DNA from: Herbaspirillum sp. DW155
Lineage (GTDB): Bacteria > Pseudomonadota > Gammaproteobacteria > Burkholderiales > Burkholderiaceae_D
Direction: 5' to 3'
Length of the DNA stretch: 64,000 bases
Assembly: GCF_037076565.1 (NCBI RefSeq)
Contig: NZ_AP029028.1
Coordinates: 2,170,001-2,234,000 of the forward strand
Shown: piece by piece, positions 9,065 to 18,682 of the stretch
Layout of the letters: every line of letters starts with the position of its first letter
Position numbering within the stretch: the first letter of the stretch is position 1
Made by a program: the position numbers and the translations under genes
The notes under the pieces: generated by a model
The model's database searches: none
Told to the model about the DNA's origin: nothing
Seen by the model: only the letters and a program-made list of their open reading frames with translations

Positions 9065-9641
9065 TACCCGGACGGTCGCCGTTGCCGGTGCCGCCATTTC
9101 GTTTATCCATGGTGTGCTTGAGCCAGGTGGCAAAGGCCGGCGCGGCGGCGGCCGGCTGGGCAGCCGCCCCTTCCTGGCGCGGCAGGGTGGCCAGGGCATT
9201 GACCCGGCCTGGCGCCACACCGACCACGATCCACTGCTCACCCACTTCGACCACGATGACCCGTTCGCGTGTGCCCACCGAGACGCCGCCGACCACCTTG
9301 GCCACGCCATTGCCGCCCATGCTGCTGGCCAGGCCGAAGCGCTTGACCAGCCATGCGACTGCGGCCATCACGGCCAATACCGCCACCAGCCCGAAGAGCA
9401 TGGTGAAGGCGCTGCCGGTGGACGAGGGAAGGGAAGTGCCGGCCGCTGCCGGTGCGGCCGCAGGGGGCGTTGATGCTACCGGCGATGCGGCGGCAGTACT
9501 GCTGCCTGCCGGCGCGTTGTCGGCCCAGGCCTGGGCCGTCGCGATCAGGCTGCCACCCAGCAGGAGCAGGGCCGATGTCAGCGCCGGGCGGATCCGGCGC
9601 AAGCCCTGCAACAGCGATACTGCGTAAAAACGTGTCATCAA
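9045..9641 (-). CDS. fliO: Flagellar assembly protein FliO
   Basis: FliO (198 residues) is a small bitopic membrane protein that stabilises FliP during assembly of the export gate. The visible layout is an N-terminal signal-like hydrophobic stretch ending near AWA, an Ala/Pro/Ser-rich linker of about 40 residues, one transmembrane segment ([19 protein letters not shown]) and a short SpoA-like domain ([20 protein letters not shown]). It lies 16 bases after fliN and overlaps fliP. Sequence conservation in the family is weak, so the call rests on architecture and position. Confidence 0.92.
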   Translation of the reverse strand: MMTRFYAVSLLQGLRRIRPALTSALLLLGGSLIATAQAWADNAPAGSSTAAASPVASTPPAAAPAAAGTSLPSSTGSAFTMLFGLVAVLAVMAAVAWLVKRFGLASSMGGNGVAKVVGGVSVGTRERVIVVEVGEQWIVVGVAPGRVNALATLPRQEGAAAQPAAAAPAFATWLKHTMDKRNGGTGNGDRPGNDGSTR

Positions 9642-9657
9642 ACTAAGACCGTTCCGC

Positions 9658-10113
9658 TCAGCGGTTGAGCTTGCGAATGCGTTCGGCGGGCGTGATGATG
9701 TCGGTCAGGCGGATACCGAACTTGTCGTTGACCACCACCACTTCGCCCTGGGCGATCAGGCAGCCGTTGACCAGCACGTCCATCGGTTCACCGGCCATGC
9801 CGTCCAGCTCCACCACCGAACCCTGGGCCAGTTGCAGCAGGTTCTTGATGGCGATCTTGGTGCGTCCCAGTTCCACGGTCAGCTGCACCGGGATGTCGAG
9901 GATGAAGTCGATGTCGTTGGGGGTGTTGGTCTTGATATCGGCCGCGCTCAGGTCCTTGAAGACGGTGGCCATCGCGGGGGCAGCCGTGATGCCTTTCTCG
10001 TCTTCCATCTCGCCTTTTTTCTGCGACTGTTCGGCTTCGCTTTGCTCGGCCATGGCCGCGCCCCACGGATCGTCCTCCGCCGCGCCTGCGCCTGCTACGT
10101 TCTCATCAGCCAT
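9658..10113 (-). CDS. fliN: Flagellar C-ring switch protein FliN
   Basis: FliN (151 residues) forms the bottom of the cytoplasmic C-ring and takes part in rotation switching and export. The first 60 residues are acidic and variable. The SpoA domain follows (ILDIPVQLTVELGRTKIAIKNLLQL; GSVVELDG; GEVVVVNDKFGIRLTDI), ending in ERIRKLNR. It starts two bases after the fliM stop, so the two are translationally linked. Confidence 0.96.
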   Translation of the reverse strand: MADENVAGAGAAEDDPWGAAMAEQSEAEQSQKKGEMEDEKGITAAPAMATVFKDLSAADIKTNTPNDIDFILDIPVQLTVELGRTKIAIKNLLQLAQGSVVELDGMAGEPMDVLVNGCLIAQGEVVVVNDKFGIRLTDIITPAERIRKLNR

Positions 10114-10115
10114 TA

Positions 10116-11120
10116 CTAATCTCCTTGAAAGCTTTCCGGTGTTTCTTGATGGGTGATGGACAGCAGTTTTTCAACGCGCAGGGCGTATTGGCCATTGGAC
10201 TGGCCGTAGCTGCATTCCATCACCGGCACGCCGTCAACCTGTGCTTCGACGGTTGCATTGGTCTGCAGCGGAATGACGTCGCCCACCTGCATGTGCAGCA
10301 GGTCGGTGAAGTTGACGCGGGCAGTGCCGAAATTGACGATCAGTTCGACCTCGGCGGTCTGGATCTGCTGTTTCATCAGGCGGATCCAGCGCTTGTCCAC
10401 TTCCAGCGCCTCGCCCTGCATGCTGCTGGTGAGGCGGTCACGCACCGGCTCGATCATCGAGTAGGGCGTGCAGACGTGGATTTCGCCCGATACCGGCCCC
10501 AGCTCAACGGTGAAGGTGGTCGACACCACCACTTCGTTGGGCGTGGCGATGTTGGCGAACTGGGTATTCATTTCCGAGCGGATGAATTCGAATTCGATCG
10601 GATAGATCGGTTCCCACGACTTGGCGTAGGTCTCGAAGGTGATCTCCAGCACGCGCATGATGATGCGCTGCTCGGTGGGCGTGAATTCGCGGCCTTCGAT
10701 GCGGGTGTGGAAGCGGCCATCGCCGCCGAACATGTTGTCCACCAGCATGAACACGAACTGCGGGTCGAACACCACCAGCCCGATGCCACGGAAGGGCTTG
10801 ATATGGACCAGGTTGAGGTTGGTCGGCACCACCAGGTTGCGGATGAATTCGCTGTACTTGGACACCTTCACCGGACCGACCGAAATCTCGGCGGTACGGT
10901 GAATGAAGTTGAACAAGCCGATGCGGAACAGGCGCGCGAAACGCTCGTTGATGATTTCCAGCGTGGGCATGCGCCCACGCACGATGCGTTCCTGCGTGGC
11001 CAGGTTGTAGGTACGTACCGTACCAGGAGCTTCTTCGACGATTTTTTCTTCGTCTTCATCTCCCGTCACGCCCTTCAAAAGGGCATCGACTTCTTCCTGT
11101 GATAGAAAATGCTCGGCCAT
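10116..11120 (-). CDS. fliM: Flagellar motor switch protein FliM
   Basis: FliM (334 residues) is the CheY-P binding switch component of the C-ring. The N-terminal peptide MAEHFLSQEEVDALLKG is the CheY-P binding motif. The middle domain contains the conserved GGDGRF loop (MFGGDGRFHTRIEGREFTPTE), and the C-terminal SpoA domain interacts with FliN. Order and spacing (29 bases after fliL, 2 bases before fliN) match the usual fliLMNOPQR operon. Confidence 0.97.
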   Translation of the reverse strand: MAEHFLSQEEVDALLKGVTGDEDEEKIVEEAPGTVRTYNLATQERIVRGRMPTLEIINERFARLFRIGLFNFIHRTAEISVGPVKVSKYSEFIRNLVVPTNLNLVHIKPFRGIGLVVFDPQFVFMLVDNMFGGDGRFHTRIEGREFTPTEQRIIMRVLEITFETYAKSWEPIYPIEFEFIRSEMNTQFANIATPNEVVVSTTFTVELGPVSGEIHVCTPYSMIEPVRDRLTSSMQGEALEVDKRWIRLMKQQIQTAEVELIVNFGTARVNFTDLLHMQVGDVIPLQTNATVEAQVDGVPVMECSYGQSNGQYALRVEKLLSITHQETPESFQGD

Positions 11121-11149
11121 GGTCGACGATCTCTGACTTCGATGCGGTG

Positions 11150-11665
11150 TTACTGCTGTTGGATCACGAACGAGGTGTAGAACACGTCGGTGATCTGCGG
11201 TCCCTTGCCCTTGCCCGAGAACGGCTCGCCCAGTTGGTCGATGATCTCGTCGGTGAGCCTGCGCTTGCCTTCGCTGGTGAGCAGTTCGGACGCCTTCTTA
11301 CTGGAGAGCACCATCAGCAGGCGGCTGCGCACCTGGGGCATGTACAGCTTCAGGGCTTCGGCGGTCTGGCCGTCCGGCACTTGCAGGGTCATCGCCACTT
11401 GCAGGTACTGGTCACCGTTTTCCTGCTGAAGGTTTACCACGAAGGGTTCGATCACCACGAAGGTGGGGGCCTTGGCTTCGGCCTTCTCGTCGCCATGATC
11501 CTCACCCTTCTTGCCCTTGCCACCCATCATCATGAAGGCTGCCGCACCGCCGATGACCAGCACCAGCACTGCACCGACGATGATGAACAGCATCTTCTTG
11601 CTCGACTTGGCCGGTGCAGCCTCTGCTTCAGCTCCCTTGGCAGGGGCTTTTCCTTTTGTTGCCAT
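11150..11665 (-). CDS. fliL: Flagellar stator-associated protein FliL
   Basis: FliL (171 residues) is a single-pass inner-membrane protein that sits around the stators and supports torque. A short basic/Ala-rich cytoplasmic tail is followed by one membrane helix (MLFIIVGAVLVLVIGGAAAFMMM) and a periplasmic stomatin-like domain with FVVNLQQENGDQYLQVAMTLQV and the C-terminal VYFTSFVIQQ-type end (here VFYTSFVIQQQ). It is the first gene of the fliL-R run. Upstream lies a 124-base gap with a candidate sigma-28 element. Confidence 0.95.
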   Translation of the reverse strand: MATKGKAPAKGAEAEAAPAKSSKKMLFIIVGAVLVLVIGGAAAFMMMGGKGKKGEDHGDEKAEAKAPTFVVIEPFVVNLQQENGDQYLQVAMTLQVPDGQTAEALKLYMPQVRSRLLMVLSSKKASELLTSEGKRRLTDEIIDQLGEPFSGKGKGPQITDVFYTSFVIQQQ

Positions 11666-11711
11666 CTACTATTCCTTTCAGGTCGTCAGCGCGGGTTGCA
11701 GGGATATCTGC

Positions 11712-11738
11712 TTATCGGCAGGAAAATCACATTGTTGA
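11712..11738 (-). promoter_or_regulatory. Candidate sigma-28 promoter upstream of fliL
   Basis: On the minus strand the -10 element is GCCGATAA (plus strand TTATCGGC, 11712-11719), an exact FliA match. After an 11-base spacer the -35 is TCAACAAT (11731-11738), only 4 of 8 positions. It points at fliL, 47 bases away. The perfect -10 is notable, but the poor -35 leaves this tentative. Confidence 0.4.
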
Positions 11739-11789
11739 GTCCTGCGCGGACGAAAATTGCTTATCTTATAAGTTTTCAGTGCCGGCTGC

Positions 11790-13133
11790 TTACACGAAGG
11801 TATCGACCAGGCCGAGGCCGCCGGAGCTGGCCGTCGCGGTGATCGTGCCGCTGAGGGTGGCATCGCCTTCGGGCTCCTTGCCAAAGCTGCCGGAGCCGCC
11901 GCTGCGGGCCTGCTGCTGGCCGTTGCCGGCGCCTTGCTGCTGGTTGGGCATGCCGGTCTGGACATTGGCCTGGCCGAGCTGGATGCCAGCCTGGTCCATC
12001 ATTTCGCGCAGCTTGGGCATGGCCGCTTCCAGCGCCTGCTTCACTTCGGGCTGAGCGGTGATGAAGGTGGCGTCGGCCTGCTGGTTGTGCACGTTCAGCA
12101 CCACCTGCATCGGACCGAGGTCGGGCGGATTCAGGCTCAGCGAGGCGCTTTGCATGCCGGCCGTGGCCATCCAGGTAATCTTGGTGCCCAGCGCCTGGTT
12201 CCAGCCGGCGCTGCCGACGTTGGACTGGATCTTGTCGGTGTAGGCCGGGGCAAACACGGCTTGCGGCGAGTTCAGGGCTGCGCTTTGCTGCATGACCGGC
12301 AGTACCACCGGACTCGGGGTGGCTTGCGCGGCCTCCTGCTTGACCGCAGGCGCGCTGATCTCGGGCGCGGTCTTGCTCAGGTGGGCACGGGTGGCCAGGG
12401 CGGTGGCATCTTCCTTCGGTTCGGCCTTGATGGCGGCGGACAGGTCGATGGCCGGCTTGTCGTCTCTGGCGCTGCTGATGCGGGGTTCCGGATTGGCTTC
12501 TTCGCCGGTCTTGTGGGCCAGGGCATTGGCGGCCGCGTCTTGCTTGCCGCGCGCGGTGGCCAGGGCGTCCTGCAGGGCGGCCGGATCGATCTTGCCATCC
12601 TTGCCGTTACCGGCCAGGGCCTGCTGCTGGTCGGCCAGGGACAGCTTGCCGCTGCCGCGCTTGGCCAGGGCCAGCAGGTCGGCCTCGCTGCTGTCGCCCT
12701 TGGCCTTGCCGTCGACGGGCTTGACAGCGTTCTGGGCAATGTTGGCCACCAGCGCCAGCAATTCGGCCGAGGCCTGGGTGGCGGTATCGCTGCTGTCCTG
12801 ATCCTCATCGTCGTCGCCGACCTGGGCGCTCTTGTCGCTGCCGTCGCTCTTGCTGCTGGTGCTGGCCGTGTTCTGGGCGGACTGGTTGCTTGCCGACTGG
12901 TTGGCGGCGGCCTGTCTGGCTGCGGCCTGGGCATCGGCGGCCTGGTTGTCGGTGTTCTGCTGGGCCTGGCGCGCCTGCGCCTGGCTGTCTTGCGCGCGCG
13001 TGCTGACCTGGCTGTTGAGCAACTGGTTGAACGGTACATCGGCCGAGAAGCTGTCGGCGGTATTGCCCGAGCGCGCGCCGGTGGCGGCCTGGGAGCCGGT
13101 AATCACGTTCAGTAGCGGCAGGGAAGTGTTCAT
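11790..13133 (-). CDS. fliK: Flagellar hook-length control protein FliK
   Basis: FliK is the secreted molecular ruler that sets hook length and, by touching FlhB, switches export from hook to filament proteins. The start used is MNTSLPLLNVITG at 13133 (447 residues); the frame stays open to 13376 inside non-homologous sequence. The long, disordered Ala/Gln/Ser-rich middle is typical. The C-terminal Flg_hook domain is recognisable from SASLSLNPPDLGPMQVVLNVHNQQADATF to AMPKLREMMDQAGI, followed by a Gly/Gln-rich tail. It is next to fliJ (101 bases). A second protein with this domain is encoded at 20528-21721. Confidence 0.93.
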   Translation of the reverse strand: MNTSLPLLNVITGSQAATGARSGNTADSFSADVPFNQLLNSQVSTRAQDSQAQARQAQQNTDNQAADAQAAARQAAANQSASNQSAQNTASTSSKSDGSDKSAQVGDDDEDQDSSDTATQASAELLALVANIAQNAVKPVDGKAKGDSSEADLLALAKRGSGKLSLADQQQALAGNGKDGKIDPAALQDALATARGKQDAAANALAHKTGEEANPEPRISSARDDKPAIDLSAAIKAEPKEDATALATRAHLSKTAPEISAPAVKQEAAQATPSPVVLPVMQQSAALNSPQAVFAPAYTDKIQSNVGSAGWNQALGTKITWMATAGMQSASLSLNPPDLGPMQVVLNVHNQQADATFITAQPEVKQALEAAMPKLREMMDQAGIQLGQANVQTGMPNQQQGAGNGQQQARSGGSGSFGKEPEGDATLSGTITATASSGGLGLVDTFV

Positions 13134-13234
13134 GATGGTGGCCTGTCGGTAAATGCGATGTGCTGCTCTAGGGTGCTCTTTGCGGTTCTCTGCTTGCGCG
13201 GTATCGGTATTGCCTGGCTGGCCGCAATGCGCGG

Positions 13235-13675
13235 TCAGCGCTTGTAGAAGCTGATGCGGGCGGCATGCTCGTCCATGGACTTCTGGTCGCGTTTGTTTTC
13301 CTTGCGCATCTCCTGATCGCGTGCGCGCGTGGCCAGGGTGTCGTAGGACATGCGCTTGCGCTCGCAGGCCTGCCATGCTGCACGCGCTTCGGCCACACGC
13401 TGCTGGCTGTTGCGCACCACATCGACCTGGCCATCGATGGCGGTATCGATCTTTTCCAGGAACAACTGGAAGTTGCGATAGGCCAGGGCGGTCAAGCCGT
13501 TGGTGAGCGTGTCCTGGAAGCGCGCGGCGTAATCGTCGCGGTATTGCTGCAGGATGCCCAGCTTCTGCTGTGCTTCTTCACTCACGCGAATAGCCCGTCC
13601 GAGGCGTTTGGTCGCTTCGTCGGTCTCTTTGGTCGCCAATTCAATCAGCGTATCAAGTGCGGAGGGAGTAGCCAT
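13235..13675 (-). CDS. fliJ: Flagellar export chaperone FliJ
   Basis: FliJ (146 residues) is a coiled-coil protein that sits in the FliI ATPase ring and couples it to the export gate. The sequence is almost all helix-forming, with heptad-like Leu/Ala spacing and basic residues at the C-terminus (EHAARISFYKR). The motif DTLIELATKETDEATKRLG at the start and its place directly after fliI support the call. Sequence alone is weakly conserved. Confidence 0.93.
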   Translation of the reverse strand: MATPSALDTLIELATKETDEATKRLGRAIRVSEEAQQKLGILQQYRDDYAARFQDTLTNGLTALAYRNFQLFLEKIDTAIDGQVDVVRNSQQRVAEARAAWQACERKRMSYDTLATRARDQEMRKENKRDQKSMDEHAARISFYKR

Positions 13676-13712
13676 GATCGCTCTGATTATATTTTTGAGG
13701 ATGCGCGCTCAA

Positions 13713-15119
13713 TCAACCGAATAGAGCGGTAAGTTGCCTCAAGCTCTCTGATACATCGGCCTGCTCGTGGATGCCTTGCTGCAAAAAGGCCTCCATTCTT
13801 GGCAACAGGGCAATAGCTTCATCCAGGATCGGATCACTGCCGGCGGCGTAGGCGCCCACGCTGATCAGGTCGCGGTTGCGCTGGAAACGTGAATACAATT
13901 GCTTCAGATGGCGCGCACGGCGCTGATGGTCGGCATCGGTGATGCTGTGCATGGCGCGGCTGATGGATTGTTCGATATCGATGGCCGGATAGTGGCCGGC
14001 CTCGGCCAGCTGGCGGTTGAGCACGATGTGGCCGTCGAGGATGGCGCGGGCGGCGTCGGCGATGGGGTCCTGCTGGTCATCGCCTTCGGTGAGCACGGTG
14101 TAGAAGGCAGTGATGGAGCCGCCGCCTTCATCGCCATTGCCGGCACGTTCCACCAGGGCCGGCAGCTTGGCAAAGACCGAGGGCGGATAGCCCTTGGTGG
14201 CCGGCGGTTCACCGATGGCCAGGGCGATTTCGCGCTGGGCCATGGCATAGCGGGTCAGCGAATCCATGATCAGCAGTACGTCCTTGCCCTGGTCGCGGAA
14301 ATACTCGGCAATGGAGGTGCAATAGGCCGCGCCCTGCAGGCGCATCAGCGGCGGTGTATCGGCCGGTGCGGCCACCACCACCGAGCGTGCCAGACCTTCG
14401 GTACCGAGGATCTGCTCGATGAATTCCTTGACTTCACGGCCGCGCTCACCGATGAGGCCGACCACGATGACATCCGCGCTGGTATAGCGCGCCATCATGC
14501 CCAGCAGCACGCTCTTGCCCACGCCCGAGCCGGCGAACAGGCCCATGCGCTGGCCGCGGCCGACGGTAAGCATGGTGTTGATGGCGCGAATGCCGGTATC
14601 CAGAATGTCGCGGATCGGCGCGCGCCCCAGCGGATTGGCGGCCCGTACGGCCAGCGGGGCCGAGCGTTCGGTGTGCAGGGGGCCGAGATTGTCGAGCGGG
14701 CGGCCGGCACCGTCGAGCACGCGGCCCAGCAATTCGTCGCCCACGGGCAGGCGGCGGCTGTGCTCGTCGGCACGGCGCGGGGTGAAGCTGATGGGGCCGG
14801 TACGCGGTGGCGGACGCACCGGTTCGACCGGATAGACCCGGGTGCCGGGGACGATGCCTTCGACGTCGCTCTGCGGCATCAGGAACAAACGTTCATCCTG
14901 GAAGCCCACGACTTCGGCTTCGATCATCATGCCGTTGGGCAAGGGCACGTTGCAGGGGCTGCCGACCGGAAGCTTCAGTCCGACCGCTTCCATCACCAGG
15001 CCGGCCACGCGCGTGATGCGCCCGGCCGTGCGGGTAGGCTCGGCCATGGCGACCAGGCTGCGACAGTTGTTCAGATAGGCTTGCCACAGGCTGCTATGGG
15101 AAGGCATCGGGGAGTTCAT
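13713..15119 (-). CDS. fliI: Flagellum-specific ATP synthase FliI
   Basis: FliI (468 residues) is the hexameric cytoplasmic ATPase of flagellar type III export, related to the F1 beta subunit. The Walker A motif AGSGVGKS is at residues 196-203 and Walker B is [13 protein letters not shown]. The conserved [10 protein letters not shown] and [17 protein letters not shown] segments are present. It is preceded by fliH (38-base gap) and followed by fliJ, the standard order. Confidence 0.97.
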   Translation of the reverse strand: MNSPMPSHSSLWQAYLNNCRSLVAMAEPTRTAGRITRVAGLVMEAVGLKLPVGSPCNVPLPNGMMIEAEVVGFQDERLFLMPQSDVEGIVPGTRVYPVEPVRPPPRTGPISFTPRRADEHSRRLPVGDELLGRVLDGAGRPLDNLGPLHTERSAPLAVRAANPLGRAPIRDILDTGIRAINTMLTVGRGQRMGLFAGSGVGKSVLLGMMARYTSADVIVVGLIGERGREVKEFIEQILGTEGLARSVVVAAPADTPPLMRLQGAAYCTSIAEYFRDQGKDVLLIMDSLTRYAMAQREIALAIGEPPATKGYPPSVFAKLPALVERAGNGDEGGGSITAFYTVLTEGDDQQDPIADAARAILDGHIVLNRQLAEAGHYPAIDIEQSISRAMHSITDADHQRRARHLKQLYSRFQRNRDLISVGAYAAGSDPILDEAIALLPRMEAFLQQGIHEQADVSESLRQLTALFG

Positions 15120-15157
15120 GCGGGTCTCCCGTTCAGGTCGGTATCACGTCGGGTGAA

Positions 15158-15859
15158 TCATTCCAGCCAGTCGAGCTGCTTGGACAGCGACTCGCCCAGG
15201 CGCTGCCAGCGCGTCTGGGTGGTGGCATCGATCTGGTTGGTGCGGGTTTCGACACGGCAGCCGCCACGGTCGAGATGGGCGTCTTCCTCGATCTTCCAGC
15301 CTTGCTGGGCCAGTTCTTCACCGAGGTGCTCGCGTACCAGCGCGGCATCTTCCGGGTGCAGCGCCAGGCTGGCCGGCAGTTGCAGTACGGGCAGGGCGTG
15401 GATGGCGGCGCTCACGGTGGGCAGGATGAGCTCGGGGCGCACGTTCAGGGCCGTCTTCAGCATGGCCTTGGCCAGGTCCAGCGCCAGGTCCAGCATTTCG
15501 GGCGCCATCTTTTCACTGCATTGCGAAACTTCGGTACTGAAGTTGACCGCGATCTGGCGGAAGTGCTGGATGACCTCGTTGATTTCCTGCTGGCCTTGCT
15601 GCAGTCCAGCCATGTAGCCTTCGGCACGGCCGGCCTGCAGGCCGTGTTCGCGGCCTTCGGCAAAGCCTTCCTGGCGGGCGGCTTCGCGGATGGCATCGAG
15701 TTGTTCGGCCGTGAGCTGGGGTACCGGCGGCGGTTCCTCGAGGAATTCCTCCTCTTCGGGCAGCGGTTCGGGCTCCGGCTCGGGCTCCTCATTGAATGAC
15801 GCCAGCTCCCAGCGCTGGTAGGGCGTCATTTCTTCCTTGGGAATGATCTTTGCACGCAT
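15158..15859 (-). CDS. fliH: Flagellar export ATPase regulator FliH
   Basis: FliH (233 residues) binds FliI, holds it inactive in the cytoplasm and docks it on FliN. The N-terminal 60 residues are rich in Glu/Pro (EEPEPEPEPLPEEEE). The central part has repeated Gly-x-x-x-Gly spacing (EGFAEGREHGLQAGRAEGYMAG), the signature of FliH glycine zippers. The C-terminal half resembles V/F-ATPase peripheral stalk subunits (LDRGGCRVETRTNQIDATTQTRW). Confidence 0.95.
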   Translation of the reverse strand: MRAKIIPKEEMTPYQRWELASFNEEPEPEPEPLPEEEEFLEEPPPVPQLTAEQLDAIREAARQEGFAEGREHGLQAGRAEGYMAGLQQGQQEINEVIQHFRQIAVNFSTEVSQCSEKMAPEMLDLALDLAKAMLKTALNVRPELILPTVSAAIHALPVLQLPASLALHPEDAALVREHLGEELAQQGWKIEEDAHLDRGGCRVETRTNQIDATTQTRWQRLGESLSKQLDWLE

Positions 15860-15921
15860 GGCTTATTTGACTCCTCAGGCCGGCATGCCGACGGCATCCT
15901 GCATGGACCGCTTCAGGCGCA

Positions 15922-16917
15922 TCAGATGAACGCGTCCTCGCCCTTGGCGCCCAGCACGATCTGGCCTTCGTCGGCCAGGCGGCGCACGATCTGCAGGATG
16001 GCCTTCTGTTGCGCATCCACTTCGGACAGGCGCACCGGTCCCTTGGATTCCAGGTCTTCCTTCATCATCTCGGCCGCACGCTGCGACATGTTGGCGAAGA
16101 TCTTGTCGCGCAGGCCTTGCGAGGCACCCTTGAGGGCCACGATCAGCGATTCGGACTGGACTTCGCGCAGCAGCAGCTGGATGCCGCGGCCGTCGATGTC
16201 GATGATGTTCTCGAAGACGAACATCTCGTCCATGATCTTCTGCGCCATGTCCTCGTCGTAGGAGCGCAGGTTGTTCATCACCGAGGTCTCGTTCTCGCCC
16301 GACATGAAGTTGAGGATCTCGGCCGCGGTGCGGATACCGCCCATCTGTTGCTTCTTGAGGCTTTCGTTGCCGGTCAGCAGCTTGGTCAACACATCATTGA
16401 GTTCGCGCAACGCGGCCGGCTGCACGCCGTCCAGGGTTGCAATACGAAGGATGACGTCGTTGCGCAAACGTTCCGTGAAATTGTTGATGATGCCGCAGGC
16501 ATGGTCGCGCTCCAGGTGGACCAGGATGGTGGCGATGATCTGCGGGTGTTCGTTGCGGATGAGTTCGGCCACCGACTGCGCGTCCATCCACTTGAGGCTT
16601 TCGATGCCGGAGGCATCGCGTCCGCCCAGGATGCGGTTGAGCAGGGAAGTGGCCTTGTCGTCACCCAGCGCCTTGGTCAGGACGCTACGGATGTATTCGT
16701 CCGAATCCAGGCCCAGCGAAGACGCCTGGCCGGTTTCGGCGACGAAGGCTTCCAGCACTTCGTTGATTTCTTCGAAGCTGACGTTGCGCAGGGCCGACAT
16801 GGCCGCGCCCAGCTTCTGGACCTCTTTGGGGCCCAGGTATTTCATGACTTCGGCGGCTTCATCCTCGCCCAGGGCGAGCATGAGGATGGCACCTTTCTGA
16901 ACGCCGTCGTTACTCAT
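15922..16917 (-). CDS. fliG: Flagellar motor switch protein FliG
   Basis: FliG (331 residues) sits on the MS-ring, binds FliM and contacts the stators to generate torque. The N-terminal domain (AILMLALGEDEAAEVMKYLGPKEVQKLG), the middle EHPQIIATIL (EHPQ) motif at about residue 124 and the C-terminal torque domain with MFVFENIIDIDGRGIQLLLREV and GPVRLSEVDAQQ are all intact. The start codon overlaps the end of fliF by 8 bases. fliH follows after 62 bases. Confidence 0.97.
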   Translation of the reverse strand: MSNDGVQKGAILMLALGEDEAAEVMKYLGPKEVQKLGAAMSALRNVSFEEINEVLEAFVAETGQASSLGLDSDEYIRSVLTKALGDDKATSLLNRILGGRDASGIESLKWMDAQSVAELIRNEHPQIIATILVHLERDHACGIINNFTERLRNDVILRIATLDGVQPAALRELNDVLTKLLTGNESLKKQQMGGIRTAAEILNFMSGENETSVMNNLRSYDEDMAQKIMDEMFVFENIIDIDGRGIQLLLREVQSESLIVALKGASQGLRDKIFANMSQRAAEMMKEDLESKGPVRLSEVDAQQKAILQIVRRLADEGQIVLGAKGEDAFI

Positions 16918-18682
16918 TGTTCACCCATGACTTGATGATGCTTGCCACCAGTTTCGGATCATTCTTGGCCCACTGCTTGGCGGTTTCCAGATTGGCCTTG
17001 TACTGGGCGCGTTCGTCCACGGCCGGTTCGCCGGAGAGGTTGACGATGGCGTCCGGATCGTCCGGATCGAAGCCGGCAGCAACCGCAGCGGCAGCGGCGG
17101 CGGCTTCGGCCTCGGCCTTTTCCTTGGCTAGGCGTTCGCGTTCTTCGCGGCCCGACAGCTTCCAGACGATCGGGCGCAGGACGCGGAAGTAGAGGAACAG
17201 CAGGACTGCACCCACCAGGATGTACTTGCCGATTTCCTTGGCCAGCTCGATCATGCCCGGCTGCTTCCAGAGCGGCACTTCCGGTTCCATGTCGGTGCTG
17301 AACTGGGTATTGACCACGTTGAGCGAGTCGCCGCGATCCTTGTTGTAACCCATCGCTTCCTTGACCAGATCGGTGATCTGGTTGCGCTCGGCCTCGGTCA
17401 GCGGACGCATGACGATCTTGCCGGTGTTGTCCAGGGTGCGCTTGTAGTTCACCACCACGGCCACTGTCAGGCGGCGCACGCCGCCCATGGGTTGCTGGGT
17501 GTAGCGGACCGTCTTGTCGACCTCGTAGTTGATGGTCTCGTCCTTGCGCGAATTGCCGCTGGCCGCAGGGGTCGGGGCTGCGCCATTGGGCGTGGCCGCG
17601 CCGGCTGCGCCATTGGCGGCGGCCGGATTGACGATCTGGGCGGTGGCGGGGGCAGGGGGCTGGTTGGTCAATGCGCCGGGCACACCGGAGGTGCCGGAGC
17701 TGGCGCTGTTGGCCTCGCTGCTCTGCTTGCTGCGAACCGCTGCGGTATCTTTGGTCTGGTTGGGCTTGTAGGCTTCGGAGGCTTGTTCCGAACGCGAGAA
17801 ATCGACGTCGGCGGTGGCTTCCGCACGTACGTTGCCGTTGCCGACGATGGGGGCGATGATGGATTCGACGCGCTTGACGATATCCTGCTGCATGTCCTGG
17901 ACATACTTCAGCTGGGTGGGGTCAAGCGTGTTGGTCTGGGCTTGCTTGGTGGTATCGGAAAGCAGGTTGCCGTTCTGGTCGACAATGGTCACGGCCTTGG
18001 GCGAAAGCTCGGGCACGCTGCTGGCGACCAGGTGCACGATGGCGCTGACTTGCTGCTGGTCCAGGTAGCGGCCGGGATAAAGGCTCAGGATCACCGAGGC
18101 GGTCGGTTTTTGCTGGTCGCGCACGAACACCGATGCCTTGGGCAACGCCAGGTGTACGCGGGCGGTCTGTACCGAGGAGAGCGACTGTACCGAGCGCGCC
18201 AGTTCGCCTTCGAGGGCGCGCTGGAAGTTGACCTGTTCCAGGAACTGGGAAATGCCCAGCTTCTGGTTTTCCATCAGCTCGAAGCCGACGTTGCCGCCCT
18301 TGGGCAGGCCTTGGGCGGCCAGCTTCAGGCGCGCGTCATGCACCATGTTCTCGGGCACCAGGATGGCCGTGCCGCCCTCCGAATACTTGTAGGGCACGTT
18401 CATCTGCTGCAGCGAGGCCACGATGGCGCCGCCGTCGCGGTCATTGAAATTGGAGAACAGGACGCGATACTCGACCTTCTGGCTCCACAGCCAGATGCCG
18501 GCCATCAGCGCCAGGGTGGCGGCTGCGGCGATGATGAGCAGGACGCGCTTGCCCTGCGGCGAGCGGGCATAACCCAGCACGCCGCCCTGGGCGGACTGCC
18601 CCTGGGGCATGCCCTCGATATTGCCGAGTTCGCCCGGATTGTTGGTTTCGCCGGTCATCGTGCCGTCGGCTGCTACCGCCAT
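16910..18682 (-). CDS. fliF: Flagellar MS-ring protein FliF
   Basis: FliF (590 residues) forms the MS-ring in the inner membrane, the base on which the flagellum is built. A first transmembrane helix near residues 50-68 is followed by the secretin-like ring-building motifs (VEYRVLFSNFNDRDGGAIVASLQQMNVPYKY), a Gly/Ala/Pro-rich insertion at about residues 310-370, a second transmembrane helix (YILVGAVLLFLYFRVLRPIVW) and the FliG-binding C-terminus (AKNDPKLVASIIKSWVN). It is the first gene of the minus-strand fliF-to-K run and diverges from fliE. Confidence 0.97.
   Translation of the reverse strand: MAVAADGTMTGETNNPGELGNIEGMPQGQSAQGGVLGYARSPQGKRVLLIIAAAATLALMAGIWLWSQKVEYRVLFSNFNDRDGGAIVASLQQMNVPYKYSEGGTAILVPENMVHDARLKLAAQGLPKGGNVGFELMENQKLGISQFLEQVNFQRALEGELARSVQSLSSVQTARVHLALPKASVFVRDQQKPTASVILSLYPGRYLDQQQVSAIVHLVASSVPELSPKAVTIVDQNGNLLSDTTKQAQTNTLDPTQLKYVQDMQQDIVKRVESIIAPIVGNGNVRAEATADVDFSRSEQASEAYKPNQTKDTAAVRSKQSSEANSASSGTSGVPGALTNQPPAPATAQIVNPAAANGAAGAATPNGAAPTPAASGNSRKDETINYEVDKTVRYTQQPMGGVRRLTVAVVVNYKRTLDNTGKIVMRPLTEAERNQITDLVKEAMGYNKDRGDSLNVVNTQFSTDMEPEVPLWKQPGMIELAKEIGKYILVGAVLLFLYFRVLRPIVWKLSGREERERLAKEKAEAEAAAAAAAVAAGFDPDDPDAIVNLSGEPAVDERAQYKANLETAKQWAKNDPKLVASIIKSWVNNE

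Noticed and set aside
11934..13115. 393-codon open frame on the plus strand opposite fliK
   Set aside because: It is a shadow of the Ala/Gln-rich fliK coding strand, has no family resemblance and no ribosome site. The same reasoning removes other long antisense frames in this GC-rich DNA, such as 1679-3343, 3366-5399, 13899-15617 and 17492-18871.
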